Origin: MWDF01 sp964577435
GTDB taxonomy: Bacteria; Bacillota; DTU025; MWDF01
Length of the DNA: 64,000 bases
Assembly (NCBI GenBank): GCA_964577435.1
Contig: CAZNZD010000002.1
Location: forward strand, 32,559 to 96,558
Direction: 5' to 3'
Shown here: piece after piece, positions 50,627 to 59,213 of the stretch
Numbering within the stretch: the first letter of the stretch is position 1
Layout: the number at the start of each line of letters is the position of its first letter
Made by a program: the position numbers and the translations under genes
The notes under the pieces: generated by a model
Seen by the model: only the letters and a program-made list of their open reading frames with translations
What the model was told of the DNA's origin: nothing
The model's database searches: none

Positions 50627-51280
50627 ATGAGATATCTCCGCATGCTCGTGATAATGGCGGTGCTGCTTGTGGCGGTATCCAGCTCTGGATGCAAGTTCTG
50701 GACATGGGCGTATGATTTCACGGCGCCTGAAGCCAGCCTTGAGGACTGGTATTGCAACTACGGGGGCGATTATGAACTGGATGATGCAGGACTGGCGATG
50801 AGGCATGTGACTATCAGCACGCCGGTCTACTTCATAGGGGACTTAACAGCCACAGTCACTTTCGACCTTGATGTGGATGAAGAAAGGAACGCAAGGTTGG
50901 AAGTCGGATTATCCGAAGGCATCTTCTGGGAAGCGGTTGATGGAATGTACATCGATATGTGGTGCATCGGAAATCCGGATAGCGAAGGCTGGCTTATTGA
51001 GGAATGGGATTCTGACAACTATGTCTATTATGAGGAGCAGGGTCCTATCGGTCCGGTGATTTATGAGGGTGAGAATGTGCTGAAGCTTACCAAGTGCGGG
51101 GATTCCTACACATTCTTCCTGAATGGCGCGAAGATGTTCACGATGGTGGCGAAGTTCGCAGACCTTTCAGAGAACTTCCTGAACATCTGGACTGGGCAGG
51201 CCGAACTTGGAAACCTAATAGTCAAGAACGTGGAAGTTAAATACGAGGAGATCTCTGAACCCTGGCCTATCCTCAACTGA
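50627..51280 (+). CDS. Lipoprotein of unknown function, possible concanavalin-like fold
   Basis: A 217-residue protein with a lipoprotein signal: hydrophobic V-I-M-A-V-L-L-V-A-V then S-S-S-G-C, with Cys 22 as the likely lipidation site. The mature part is Trp/Tyr/Asp-rich and built of strands, with ENVLKLTKCGDSYTFFLNGA and a final LGNLIVKNVEVKY, which resembles laminin-G or DUF1080 type beta sandwiches. This is a fold guess. A TATAAT (50585-50590) sits 36 bases upstream, and a ribosome site GGGGG precedes ATG 50627. A terminator follows. Confidence 0.75.
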   Translation: MRYLRMLVIMAVLLVAVSSSGCKFWTWAYDFTAPEASLEDWYCNYGGDYELDDAGLAMRHVTISTPVYFIGDLTATVTFDLDVDEERNARLEVGLSEGIFWEAVDGMYIDMWCIGNPDSEGWLIEEWDSDNYVYYEEQGPIGPVIYEGENVLKLTKCGDSYTFFLNGAKMFTMVAKFADLSENFLNIWTGQAELGNLIVKNVEVKYEEISEPWPILN

Positions 51281-51293
51281 GAAGAATGAGAAG

Positions 51294-51336
51294 GCAGAAC
51301 ACCCCCTGCTTCGTTTCTGGGGGTGTTCTCTTTTGC
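51294..51336 (+). terminator. Terminator after the lipoprotein gene
   Basis: GAACACCCCC/GGGGGTGTTC with an 11-base loop followed by TCTTTT. Confidence 0.88.
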
Positions 51337-51358
51337 AGTTCAGGCGCCGGAACAGACC

Positions 51359-51386
51359 TTGAGAATGCCCGAGAAAGGTTTATTAT
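51359..51386 (+). promoter_or_regulatory. Promoter of the SLH-domain protein gene
   Basis: TTGAGA (51359-51364), a 16-base spacer and TATTAT (51381-51386). Both differ from the consensus by one base. The start codon lies 65 bases downstream. Confidence 0.65.
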
Positions 51387-51451
51387 CGAAGTAAAGGACA
51401 CGCTAACCGGCTTGTTTGGATGTTATTTCCTGCATTCTAGGAGGGATGATC

Positions 51452-52939
51452 ATGAGCCGTCTAGTAAGAATCGCTGCAGTTGCGATGATAATCTGCATGG
51501 CAACAATATCATCGGCCCAATCCTTCGCCATCAGCCAACCGGTTTACTTCGGCGTCAAGCACTATACGGGAGATTACTTCGTGTTCACCGCAAGCATGCC
51601 CGATGACTTCAGGACGCTGTATGAAGGGTGGACCGCAGGCGTGCTGACCGTGAAGCTTCAGATCGACTACAGGCTGGGTGACGGCGGATGGCACTACAAA
51701 CCTGAATGGGACGCTGCGAAGTTCGGCCTTCTTAACAGCATCTCCGGCTCTTTCGTTCGCGGTCAGTCCTATGTGGCATCAAGTAGGGCGAGCCTGTCTG
51801 CGATGTTTCCGGAGGATACTGCGCTTCTTGCCGGTATAAAGGCTTCAGGCTGGGACTTCCCGGACGTGCCGCTTACCTTCCGCACACGTTTCGTAACGAC
51901 ACTGGACGGCGGCAAAACATACGAATACTCCGATTGGTCGGAGGAGTACACTTACTCGAAGGGCGTGAGCCTTGACCCAGACGCGTTAATCGACCATAAG
52001 CCGGCGCTAGTCGCCGCGACGGTGGAGAAGAACACGGCAGGGCAGCCGTCTCTTAAGGTCACTACAGACCGGATACCAGGCGAAGTCCAGCTCCTCAATG
52101 CAATGGCAGGCGATGGCATGATGACGGAGATCTGGATGAGGAAAGCAGGAGAAAACGACTTCAAGCTAGTGAACAGCTCATTTCTTAGAGTGGAGTACAT
52201 ACTCATAGGCGTAAACGACTACTTTGACAAGAACCTCCCGAGCTATGAGGCCGAAAGCTACGAGATAAAGATAAGATACGTGCTAAACAACCTTAGCAAG
52301 TACCCACAGACCGGGCGCTCCGATACCATCTACAGCCCTTTCTCGGACGTCTTCTCGCATAACATGCCGGCTTGGACGAATGCGTCGAAGTGGGCTGCGA
52401 CCGAGCTGGAGGAGGCGGACGGCCTTGAGCTTATACCGGAGATACTGAAGGGCAAGGACCTCACAAAGCCGATCACCAGGGAGGAGTTCGCAGAGCTTGC
52501 AGTCCTGCTGTTCGAGAAGACCACAGGAGTCGCAAGCACCCCTATCGAACCCAATCCCTTCACTGACACAATGAACCCACAGATACTGAAGGCGGCCAAC
52601 CTCGGAATAACGAAGGGGACGTCTCCAACGGAGTTCTCGCCGCTCGTGCTCATAAACAGGGAGCAGTGCGCGACCATGCTCTTCAGGGCCCTTAAGGCGA
52701 TGAGGCCGGAGGGAGACTACAGCATAGAGGGCGTCAAGGACTTCGCCGACCAGGCGGACATCTCAGGCTTTGCCTTCGAAGCCACGAAGTTCATGTCCAA
52801 GATCGGAATCATACTTGGGGATAAGCAGGGAAGATTCATGCCGCGAGCTACTACGGATGCGCAGAAAGCCACAGGATACGGCATGGCGACCCGCGAACAG
52901 GCGATCGCCATGTCCCTCAGGATCTGCAAGAGCAAATAG
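51452..52939 (+). CDS. S-layer homology (SLH) domain surface protein
   Basis: A 495-residue exported protein. Signal peptide: 1-25 (V-R-I-A-A-V-A-M-I-I-C-M-A-T, S-S-A). An N-terminal beta-rich region (about 30-300) has no known family; it is rich in Tyr and Asp. The C-terminal 185 residues hold three SLH repeats: LTKPITREEFAELAVLLFEK, LGITKGTSPTEFSP..NREQCATMLFRAL and MSKIGIILGDKQGRFMPRA..REQAIAMSLRI. SLH domains bind pyruvylated cell-wall polymers, so this protein is anchored to the wall of a Gram-positive-type cell or a related envelope. The start ATG at 51452 follows TAGGAGGG. Confidence 0.88.
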   Translation: MSRLVRIAAVAMIICMATISSAQSFAISQPVYFGVKHYTGDYFVFTASMPDDFRTLYEGWTAGVLTVKLQIDYRLGDGGWHYKPEWDAAKFGLLNSISGSFVRGQSYVASSRASLSAMFPEDTALLAGIKASGWDFPDVPLTFRTRFVTTLDGGKTYEYSDWSEEYTYSKGVSLDPDALIDHKPALVAATVEKNTAGQPSLKVTTDRIPGEVQLLNAMAGDGMMTEIWMRKAGENDFKLVNSSFLRVEYILIGVNDYFDKNLPSYEAESYEIKIRYVLNNLSKYPQTGRSDTIYSPFSDVFSHNMPAWTNASKWAATELEEADGLELIPEILKGKDLTKPITREEFAELAVLLFEKTTGVASTPIEPNPFTDTMNPQILKAANLGITKGTSPTEFSPLVLINREQCATMLFRALKAMRPEGDYSIEGVKDFADQADISGFAFEATKFMSKIGIILGDKQGRFMPRATTDAQKATGYGMATREQAIAMSLRICKSK

Positions 52940-52958
52940 AGAGTAGCCGAACCTGCAA

Positions 52959-52990
52959 GGCGGCCCCCTTCCTTCCGGGAGAGGGCCGTC
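52959..52990. terminator. Hairpin between the SLH gene and the convergent MBL gene
   Basis: GGCGGCCC pairs with GGGCCGTC (one G-T) around a 16-base loop. It lies between two convergent stops. Confidence 0.6.
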
Positions 52991-53007
52991 TTATCGTTTG
53001 GCGACAA

Positions 53008-53832
53008 TCAGATTGATAGCGTGCTCCCGGTCGCAAGGTAACCTATCCTGTCTCCCATAATCACCTTCAGGAGGTCATATGCCTCCAAACCGGTGCAATG
53101 GCAGGTGAAGAAGGCTGCATTCGTATCAAGTAGATATGAGGCGACAGACTCCACGAATCCGGGGTCCTCGCTTATTCCGGCCGTCTTATTGTACATATGG
53201 AAACCGCCGATAACATAATCGGGGAAGCGCCCGTATGTCCTTCTGAACTTCTCCATTATGTTGACGATGCCGTTGTGGGCGCAGCCTGCCAGAAGAACTG
53301 ATTTGCCCCCCTCTTTGACCATGAGGTTCTGCTCGTGCCCGAAGTCGTCTTCCACTAACTGCCCGCCCCGTTCCATGAGAAGGTCGCAGTTGCCGGAAGG
53401 CCTGAATGAGCATCCGCCCGATTCAGCCATTATCTCAATCCTGTCGTCGATTCTGACGCTTCCCTGGACTGTGATTACCCTGCCCTCGTCAAGTAGGCTC
53501 GAGTCCAGCCCTATGAAGGCCTTAGTGCCTCCGCCCCTTCTTGCGAAATGAGGCTCGAAGGCCTTGCTGTTGATATAGACCTTTGCCCTGTAGTTCATTT
53601 GGAGGAACACTTTGAGCCCGCCTCCATGGTCGGAGTGACCGTGCGATACGAAGGCTGTATCGACTGCGGCAAGGTCCACGCCCATCTTGAAGGCATTCTC
53701 GGCGAAGAGCCCGTCGGCTCCCATATCGAACAGGATGCTGCGCCCATCCGTCTCGACGAGGAGGCTTAGGCCGTGCTGGCAGCCCAAGCTGCTGTCCAGA
53801 GTCGTGTTTTCCGCAAGGGTCCTGATGATCAC
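53008..53832 (-). CDS. Metallo-beta-lactamase-fold hydrolase
   Basis: A 274-residue protein of the family often named after 7,8-dihydropterin-6-yl-methyl-4-(beta-D-ribofuranosyl)aminobenzene 5'-phosphate synthase. Metal ligands: VSHGHSDHGGG, then LAGCAHNGIVNIM, GGFHMYN and a Cys-His pair FFTCHCTGLEAYD. It lies behind the DUF4353 gene on the same strand but after a terminator. The start GTG at 53832 follows AGGAGGG; the reading from 53874 would have no ribosome site. The physiological substrate is unknown. Confidence 0.85.
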   Translation of the reverse strand: MIIRTLAENTTLDSSLGCQHGLSLLVETDGRSILFDMGADGLFAENAFKMGVDLAAVDTAFVSHGHSDHGGGLKVFLQMNYRAKVYINSKAFEPHFARRGGGTKAFIGLDSSLLDEGRVITVQGSVRIDDRIEIMAESGGCSFRPSGNCDLLMERGGQLVEDDFGHEQNLMVKEGGKSVLLAGCAHNGIVNIMEKFRRTYGRFPDYVIGGFHMYNKTAGISEDPGFVESVASYLLDTNAAFFTCHCTGLEAYDLLKVIMGDRIGYLATGSTLSI

Positions 53833-53908
53833 CTTAAACCCTCCTAAAAGCCAAGTGAAGAGCATCTGGGACAAGTATAAGGCAGGTTGGCTGCTTGGGC
53901 AAAGGAAG

Positions 53909-53934
53909 AAGGTGCGGGTCGCCCCGCACCTTCC
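53909..53934 (-). terminator. Terminator of the DUF4353 gene
   Basis: A perfect AAGGTGCGGG/CCCGCACCTT stem around a 4-base loop. On the minus strand it is followed by CTTCCTTTG. Confidence 0.75.
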
Positions 53935-53947
53935 AAGCGCAACCTGA

Positions 53948-55750
53948 TTACGGCCGCTTGATCATTCCTCCGGGCGGCATCATCTGCTCTCCGGGCCTGC
54001 CTCCAGGGCCCATCGGCTGGGTTATCGCCCCTGTCTCCGACATATATGTGGTCATTGATGACAGTGTGATCTTCACAAGCTCCTTCGCACCTGAATACAG
54101 GGTGTAGGCTGACCCCACCTTAAGAAGGGGGGAGGAGATGGCAACCGAGGAGTACTGCTTGCTCGGGGTGAACTCCACTATCTTGCTGCCGCTTGCGTCC
54201 TTGAGCACTATCGCCGTGCCGGCGGCCTGCATGCCCGCGTAGTACATCAGCACGGATGGCTGCGATGAGGAGGAGCCGGGAGCCTGTGCCATCCCTGAGC
54301 TGCCGGAAGCCACCAGGGTACCTCCGCTTATAGCGAAGCTTGACTGGTAATCCAGGCTTCCGTTGTTGTTCACCGTGGGCCCGTCGACGAAGACCGTGCC
54401 TCCTGTCATCGCGATGCTGCCGTTGGAATCCAGCCCGTCGCCCCCGGCAACGATTTTCAGCTTGCCTCCGTTTATTATCAGCTTGCCTCCGTTAACGTTC
54501 ACATTGAAGCCGTCATCTGTGGAATTGACATAGGCGCTGCCCTTGTTGATCGTTATTGTAGCCCCCTCCAGGCCCTCATATGAGTTGTCGATGGCAAGCT
54601 CCCCGCCGTTTACCGTAAGGCTGTTCTCCGCGTGCGCGCCGTCGTCTCCGCTCCTGGCATTTATGGTACCGCCGTTTATCTCCATATCGTAATTGCTGTG
54701 CATGCTGTCGTCATAGGACGATAGGGAGATCTTTCCGCCGTTTATGACCAGCTTCTTCTCCGCCTTGATTCCCTTCATGCTCTCGTCCGTTTCAGTAGCG
54801 GCAGAAGCTGCAGCCGGCATCTTGGGTCCGAAGGCCTCGTTGCCGGAGCTGATGCTCTTTCCTGGATATCCGCCCCCTGTGGTGATATTGAAGTCCCCGC
54901 CTTCTATCTGAAGAAGGCTGTACGCCTGGATGCCGTCGCCTCCGGCCTTGATCGTGAAAGTGCCTCCATGGATTATGACGTTTCCCTTGCCCTCATCCTC
55001 GTCATTGGTGGCGCGGATTCCGTCCTTGCCCGCGTTTATCGTGAAGCTCCCCCCCGCGATGCTTACCCCGTCCTTTCCGACTATGCCATCGGAGACGGCG
55101 TCTACCGTTATGGTCCCCGATGTTATCTTAAGGTCATCCTTGCTTGTTATACCGTCGTTGAAGCCGGCGTCCACAGCAAGCTTGCCGTTTCCCGTGATGG
55201 TCAGGTCCGCCTTGCTGTAGATGGCGGCTGTTGGCTCCTCGTTGGCGTTCTGGACAACTTCGCTGCCGCCCGTCACTGAGTTTGACGTGCCGTCCGCAAG
55301 CAGGATGACCACTTTCTTGCCCTCGTAAACCCATATCGGGGCGCTCGCCTTGGAAGTTATCTGCGCGTTGTTCAGGACCAGGTATATGACTCCGGTGTCC
55401 TTCTTCTTGTCCACGTTCACAGTGATGCTGCCGTCTGCGAGCTTTCCGCTTATCACATATATGCCCGAGGCTGTTATGCTTACCGTGCTTCCGCTTGCCG
55501 TGACCCCAGTTCCCTTGACCTCGACGGAGCTTCCGTTCAGCGCTATGGTCTTCGTTACAGCGCCCTTCCAGTCGATTGCGTAGTCGTTCGCCGCGTAGAC
55601 GTCCGATGCTTTTATGGGGGCCGTCTGAGCCACCGCCGCCGCTTCGGAGAGCCCGGCCGCCGCCACAGGTTCAAGGCTTGCGATTATCGCCCCTGTCGCC
55701 ATTATCGCCGCTGCCATTATCGCGAGAACCATCCTTCTTCTGCTGTCCAT
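53948..55750 (-). CDS. DUF4353 (Cthe_2159-type) secreted beta-helical protein
   Basis: A 600-residue exported protein. The N-terminal 40 residues are a signal peptide. From about 100 to 500 the chain is a right-handed beta-helix of many Gly/Asn-rich turns (I-T-S-G-T-I-T-V, I-A-G-G-S-F-T-I-N-A, I-H-G-G-T-F-T-I, M-T-G-G-T-V). The repeated DGI..SKDDLKIT and DGIQAYSLLQIEGG segments identify the DUF4353 family. The studied member Cthe_2159 binds cellulose and polygalacturonate and has calcium sites. A Ser/Gly/Pro-rich C-terminus ends in a Met/Pro/Gly tail. The start ATG at 55750 follows AGAGGGG. The promoter carries Pho-box-like repeats. Confidence 0.9.
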   Translation of the reverse strand: MDSRRRMVLAIMAAAIMATGAIIASLEPVAAAGLSEAAAVAQTAPIKASDVYAANDYAIDWKGAVTKTIALNGSSVEVKGTGVTASGSTVSITASGIYVISGKLADGSITVNVDKKKDTGVIYLVLNNAQITSKASAPIWVYEGKKVVILLADGTSNSVTGGSEVVQNANEEPTAAIYSKADLTITGNGKLAVDAGFNDGITSKDDLKITSGTITVDAVSDGIVGKDGVSIAGGSFTINAGKDGIRATNDEDEGKGNVIIHGGTFTIKAGGDGIQAYSLLQIEGGDFNITTGGGYPGKSISSGNEAFGPKMPAAASAATETDESMKGIKAEKKLVINGGKISLSSYDDSMHSNYDMEINGGTINARSGDDGAHAENSLTVNGGELAIDNSYEGLEGATITINKGSAYVNSTDDGFNVNVNGGKLIINGGKLKIVAGGDGLDSNGSIAMTGGTVFVDGPTVNNNGSLDYQSSFAISGGTLVASGSSGMAQAPGSSSSQPSVLMYYAGMQAAGTAIVLKDASGSKIVEFTPSKQYSSVAISSPLLKVGSAYTLYSGAKELVKITLSSMTTYMSETGAITQPMGPGGRPGEQMMPPGGMIKRP

Positions 55751-55804
55751 GAGATTTCCCCTCTTTCTGTTGAGCCGTGCCTTAAGGCGACCTGCGCCTT
55801 CAAC

Positions 55805-55839
55805 ATCATAGTAGGGCAGGATTGTTACAGCCTTGTTAC
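55805..55839 (-). promoter_or_regulatory. DUF4353 promoter with Pho-box-like direct repeats
   Basis: On the minus strand GTAACAA (55839-55833), 4 bases, GTAACAA (55828-55822), 11 bases, TATGAT (55810-55805). No -35 hexamer exists at the normal distance; the repeats take its place. Repeats with 11-base period placed 10-11 bases before the -10 are typical of promoters activated by PhoB/PhoP-type regulators. Confidence 0.6.
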
Positions 55840-55913
55840 GGGCATGTGAACTATTACTGAAGCGCGGGTGATCCGCAGGAAGAGGAGCCGCCAGGCGGCG
55901 GGGAAAGAGAAAG

Positions 55914-55933
55914 GCAGCCTCTAGCTGCCTAAA
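55914..55933 (-). terminator. Terminator of the CDF transporter gene
   Basis: On the minus strand TTTTAGGCAGC-TAGAG-GCTGCCTTTCTC. A short but perfect stem followed by T-rich sequence. Confidence 0.7.
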
Positions 55934-55955
55934 AGCGATATTGCCGCAGCGGCGC

Positions 55956-57116
55956 TCATCCCCTGTCGAAGTTGATGACTGCGCGCAGGGAGGAGTCGCG
56001 CTTCTTAAGGGCGGATGAGAAGGCGGCAGCGACCTCCGACTTCTTCATGGGATACTCGAACGGCATCATCAGGTCGAATATCAGGTTGCTGTGGGTCTGC
56101 CCTCTGACCACCCTGAAGTCGTGGAAGGAGAGCACGGGGTCTATAGATTCGATTATCTGCTGTGTGAGCCTTTTCATCGAGTTCACATACTCGTCATCTA
56201 TGATGACTGGGTCGAGGTGTATGACAAGGTTGATATTGTGCTCACGCTTGATGTCGATTTCGATGTTGTCTATCAGGTCATGGCTTTTCAGGATGTCCAC
56301 CTTCGCGTCCACTTCCACGTGTACCGAGGCGAAAGTCCTGTTGGGGCCGTAATCGTGCACCAGCAGGTCGTGGATGTTTATCACCCCGTCGTATCTCATT
56401 ATAAAGTCGTGTATCATCCCGGCAAGCTCAATACCTGGCCCCTTGCCGAGCATCCTGTCTACTGTCTCCCTAAGCACCCCGAAGCCTGTCCTCATGATGG
56501 ATAGCGCTACAACTACGCCCATGTAGCCGTCCAGCTGGAACTTTATGAGCGGGCTTAAGATCATCGACAGAAGTACCGCCGAGGTCGCCATTACATCGGA
56601 GATGCTGTCGGCCGCGGTGGCCAGCATCATCGTCGAGTCCACTTTCCTGCTCAACGACTTGTTGAAGGTGTACATCCAGTACTTGGCGATTATTGATACC
56701 AGAAGCACGATGGCTGTGACCGTGCTGAAGCTTATTGCGCCCGGCTTCAGGATCTTCTGAACGGATGCCTTGCCGAGCTCTAAACCCACCATGAGGATGA
56801 GCACTGCGACCAAGGTGGACGCAAGGTATTCGATCCTTGCGTGCCCGTATGGATGGTCCTTGTCCGCAGGCTTCGCCGACATCCTGAAGCTAAGAAGCGA
56901 GATGATCGAGTTACCCGCATCCGACAGGTTGTTCACGGCGTCGGCGGTCACCGAGATGATGCCGAACAGGGTACCCACGGTGAACTTGGACGCAAAGAGC
57001 ATGAGGTTTATCGCGATGCCAACGATGCTTGTCATCTGGCCGTACCTCTGCCGCACCTCCGGCAGGTGGACATCCTCGGGGTTCTTGATAAAAAGCTTGA
57101 TAAGGATCTCTTTCAC
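55956..57116 (-). CDS. CDF-family cation diffusion facilitator
   Basis: A 386-residue metal efflux protein. Six transmembrane helices (about 30-215) with the metal sites: ADAVNNLSDAGNSI in TM2 and TAADSISDVMATSAV in TM5 (D-x-x-x-D pattern), and the basic KPADKDHPYGHARIEYL loop. A cytoplasmic C-terminal domain (about 220-386) is longer than usual and ends with a second ferredoxin-like part (VRGQTHSNLIFDLMMPFEY). The metal is probably zinc, iron or manganese; the N-D/D-D pattern in TM2 leaves this open. The start GTG at 57116 follows GAGG. Confidence 0.88.
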   Translation of the reverse strand: MKEILIKLFIKNPEDVHLPEVRQRYGQMTSIVGIAINLMLFASKFTVGTLFGIISVTADAVNNLSDAGNSIISLLSFRMSAKPADKDHPYGHARIEYLASTLVAVLILMVGLELGKASVQKILKPGAISFSTVTAIVLLVSIIAKYWMYTFNKSLSRKVDSTMMLATAADSISDVMATSAVLLSMILSPLIKFQLDGYMGVVVALSIMRTGFGVLRETVDRMLGKGPGIELAGMIHDFIMRYDGVINIHDLLVHDYGPNRTFASVHVEVDAKVDILKSHDLIDNIEIDIKREHNINLVIHLDPVIIDDEYVNSMKRLTQQIIESIDPVLSFHDFRVVRGQTHSNLIFDLMMPFEYPMKKSEVAAAFSSALKKRDSSLRAVINFDRG

Positions 57117-57246
57117 TTCTCTTGCCTCTTCTTCATGCGCTCCTTAAGGAGAAATCCTTATGCCGTCCATGGAGCTTCCTGGCGGCACTTCGCTTAGTAT
57201 CGGTCCGGGGTATTCCAGTCGGGTTCATTTGCGAGGCGCGGGCCCT

Positions 57247-58383
57247 TCAGCTGCTCTCCTGGCCACCTGCAGGCTTTCTGGAGAACAACCCCTTTATCTC
57301 GCGGGCGAGCCCGGCGCTGACGGTCCTTTCGAAAAGCCCGAACACCTCTGAGGCCATCTTCTTCGTGTCCGGCCCCATGTCCTTGATCACTGCCAGCGAA
57401 TCGCTTGCCGCCTTCCTCCAATTCTTCCTTACGTCTTGTATCGTCTCGAAGCTGGAGGCGTCGGCTATCTCGAACAGCGCGTCCACGAACTTCCTGCGCT
57501 CGTCGTCGGAGAGCCCGGAAAGCCATGTTCCTATGGTCTTGTCCAGGAACACCGACTGGCTGTTCAGCCCGTCGGTGAACTCGAGGTCGCCGCCTTTTAT
57601 CGACCAGGTGAAGGGGTCGTGCTGCAGCAGGCCGACTGCGTTGCTCTTCACCGCCTTGTAGTTGTCGTCGTGCTGAAGCAGTATACCGACTACCGAGTGG
57701 GTCGGAAGGCTAGTGTGCACCAGGGGTTCTATCTGCTTGTAAGCCTCATCGGAGTAGATGTCCTCCTTGAAGCCCGGCCCGTCATGGTTGAAGATTCCGG
57801 CGATTCTTCCCCTGATCTTGTCTTCGCAGCGCACCGATGCATAGATCGCGAGGTTTCCTCCCTTGGAGTGTCCTCCGACGAACAGCGCGCCGGTATTGGC
57901 CTTGCCCGCGGTGTCCAGGTAGGCTGCCGCATCCAGCTGCGCGGGCACCGGGTAGGTGAAGGCCATGTTGAAATCCTCGCGCCAGCCGGTTAGCGTCGTG
58001 TCGGTGCCCCTGAATGCTATGTAGGCCTGCTTCTCCGGCAGGACGAAGGTCACGGCGGCAAACTGCTTATGCTCGCCGTCATCCACCTCGTTAACAAAGG
58101 ACTTAAGCTTAAGGGCCCCGAAGCGAGAGCTGTCCAGAACCGCCTGGAGGAGCTTCTCGTTCTTCTCGGGCAGCATGGTGTCCCGGCACAAAGCCCTTAT
58201 GCCCTTGTATAGGATCACATCGCGCAGGGACACGGGCTTAGCCTTGTCGCCAGGCCCAGGCACCTCGCCGCCGAAGTCCATGTATGAAAGCTGTGACAGA
58301 ACGAGGCTGTCGGCCTCGCACAGAGGTTTTATGTCGAAGCCTGCACCGGCCGTGCTTTGAGCGTAGTCGATGATGTTCTTCAT
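57247..58383 (-). CDS. Mbeg1-like (DUF2974) alpha/beta hydrolase
   Basis: A 378-residue protein. The N-terminal part has EADSLVLSQLSYMDFGGEVP, a family hallmark. The central nucleophile elbow is VGGHSKGGNLAIYA, with the Ser as nucleophile; FRGTDTTLTGWREDFNM precedes it and an HDGPGF segment follows, as in lipase-like folds. Families of this kind are found mainly in Gram-positive bacteria; the substrate is unknown. A C-terminal helical part (about 290-378) is Lys-rich. The start ATG at 58383 follows GGAGGTCATGC. It lies between CDF and mntP with short gaps on the same strand. Confidence 0.85.
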   Translation of the reverse strand: MKNIIDYAQSTAGAGFDIKPLCEADSLVLSQLSYMDFGGEVPGPGDKAKPVSLRDVILYKGIRALCRDTMLPEKNEKLLQAVLDSSRFGALKLKSFVNEVDDGEHKQFAAVTFVLPEKQAYIAFRGTDTTLTGWREDFNMAFTYPVPAQLDAAAYLDTAGKANTGALFVGGHSKGGNLAIYASVRCEDKIRGRIAGIFNHDGPGFKEDIYSDEAYKQIEPLVHTSLPTHSVVGILLQHDDNYKAVKSNAVGLLQHDPFTWSIKGGDLEFTDGLNSQSVFLDKTIGTWLSGLSDDERRKFVDALFEIADASSFETIQDVRKNWRKAASDSLAVIKDMGPDTKKMASEVFGLFERTVSAGLAREIKGLFSRKPAGGQESS

Positions 58384-58444
58384 GCATGACCTCCAGCTTA
58401 GGCGAAGTGGCCCTGCCGCTGCTTAGGCGGTCCGGCTCATGGGA

Positions 58445-59011
58445 TCAGAGTATCGCGGTATGTTCCAGAAGTATCTTTAGGCCGATTGCTATCAGGACTG
58501 CGCCTCCGGCGAATTCCGCGCCCTTTCTGAACCTGGAGCCCACCCTGTGGCCGAGGGCGACTCCGGCGAAGGATATGGCGAAGGTGATGATGCCGATTAT
58601 CGCTACTGCCGGCAGTATGGAAACCTTCAGGAAGGCGAAGGTCACTCCTACAGCAAGGGCGTCTATGCTGGTGGCAAGCCCGAGGCCCAGTAGCTCCTTA
58701 TAGTCGAGCACGAACCTGCATTGCTCGTCCGAACCGTCCTTCCTTGCCGCCTCGAGGAGCATCTTCCCTCCTATCAAGGCCAGCAGGATGAAGGCGACCC
58801 AGTGGTCGTAGCTGACGATGTATCTTTCGAACTGCTTGCCGAGCGCCCAGCCTATGAGGGGGTTAATGGCCTGGAAGCCTCCGAAGCATGAGGCTATCAG
58901 AAGGGCTCCTCTCGTATCCAGCACGGACATGCCAAGGCCCTTGCACAAGGACACCGCGAAAGCGTCCATGGAAAGGCCTGCTGCTATAATAAGAAGCTCT
59001 GCGTAACCCAT
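58445..59011 (-). CDS. mntP: Manganese efflux pump MntP
   Basis: A 188-residue membrane protein with six helices: AGLSMDAFAVSLCKGL in TM1 (conserved Asp), GGFQAINPLIGWALG, IGGKMLLEA, and a second copy of the Asp motif in LGLATSIDALAVGVTFAFL. It exports Mn2+. The start ATG at 59011 follows GGGGGTAGG. No yybP-ykoY manganese riboswitch is recognisable in the leader, although a long hairpin (59075-59106) is present. Confidence 0.93.
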   Translation of the reverse strand: MGYAELLIIAAGLSMDAFAVSLCKGLGMSVLDTRGALLIASCFGGFQAINPLIGWALGKQFERYIVSYDHWVAFILLALIGGKMLLEAARKDGSDEQCRFVLDYKELLGLGLATSIDALAVGVTFAFLKVSILPAVAIIGIITFAISFAGVALGHRVGSRFRKGAEFAGGAVLIAIGLKILLEHTAIL

Positions 59012-59074
59012 CCTACCCCCAGGCGGATGTCCGCCAGCGAATCAGTGCAAACCTATGCCCGGCTTGAAGCACCG

Positions 59075-59106
59075 CTTGAAGCCGGGCTACCATATCCAGA
59101 ATTCTA
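59075..59106 (-). promoter_or_regulatory. Long hairpin in the mntP leader
   Basis: GCCCGGCTTGAAGC pairs with GCTTGAAGCCGGGC (one mismatch) around ACC. It lies 64 bases before the start codon. A TAGAAT box at about 59114-59119 (minus strand) would make it the start of the transcript. There is no T-run. Confidence 0.45.
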
Positions 59107-59213
59107 TCACCGGAAGGGCTTCCGCGTCATCAGAGCACAGGGCCGGTTCCTCCAAGAATGCGCAGGGTTGGGGGTGAGAAGGCTCCTTGCTTCTAATAGT
59201 CCGGCTCAGCCTG

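Noticed and set aside
59012..59213. yybP-ykoY manganese riboswitch upstream of mntP
   Set aside because: The conserved GGGGAGUA and CAUACU-type segments were not found.
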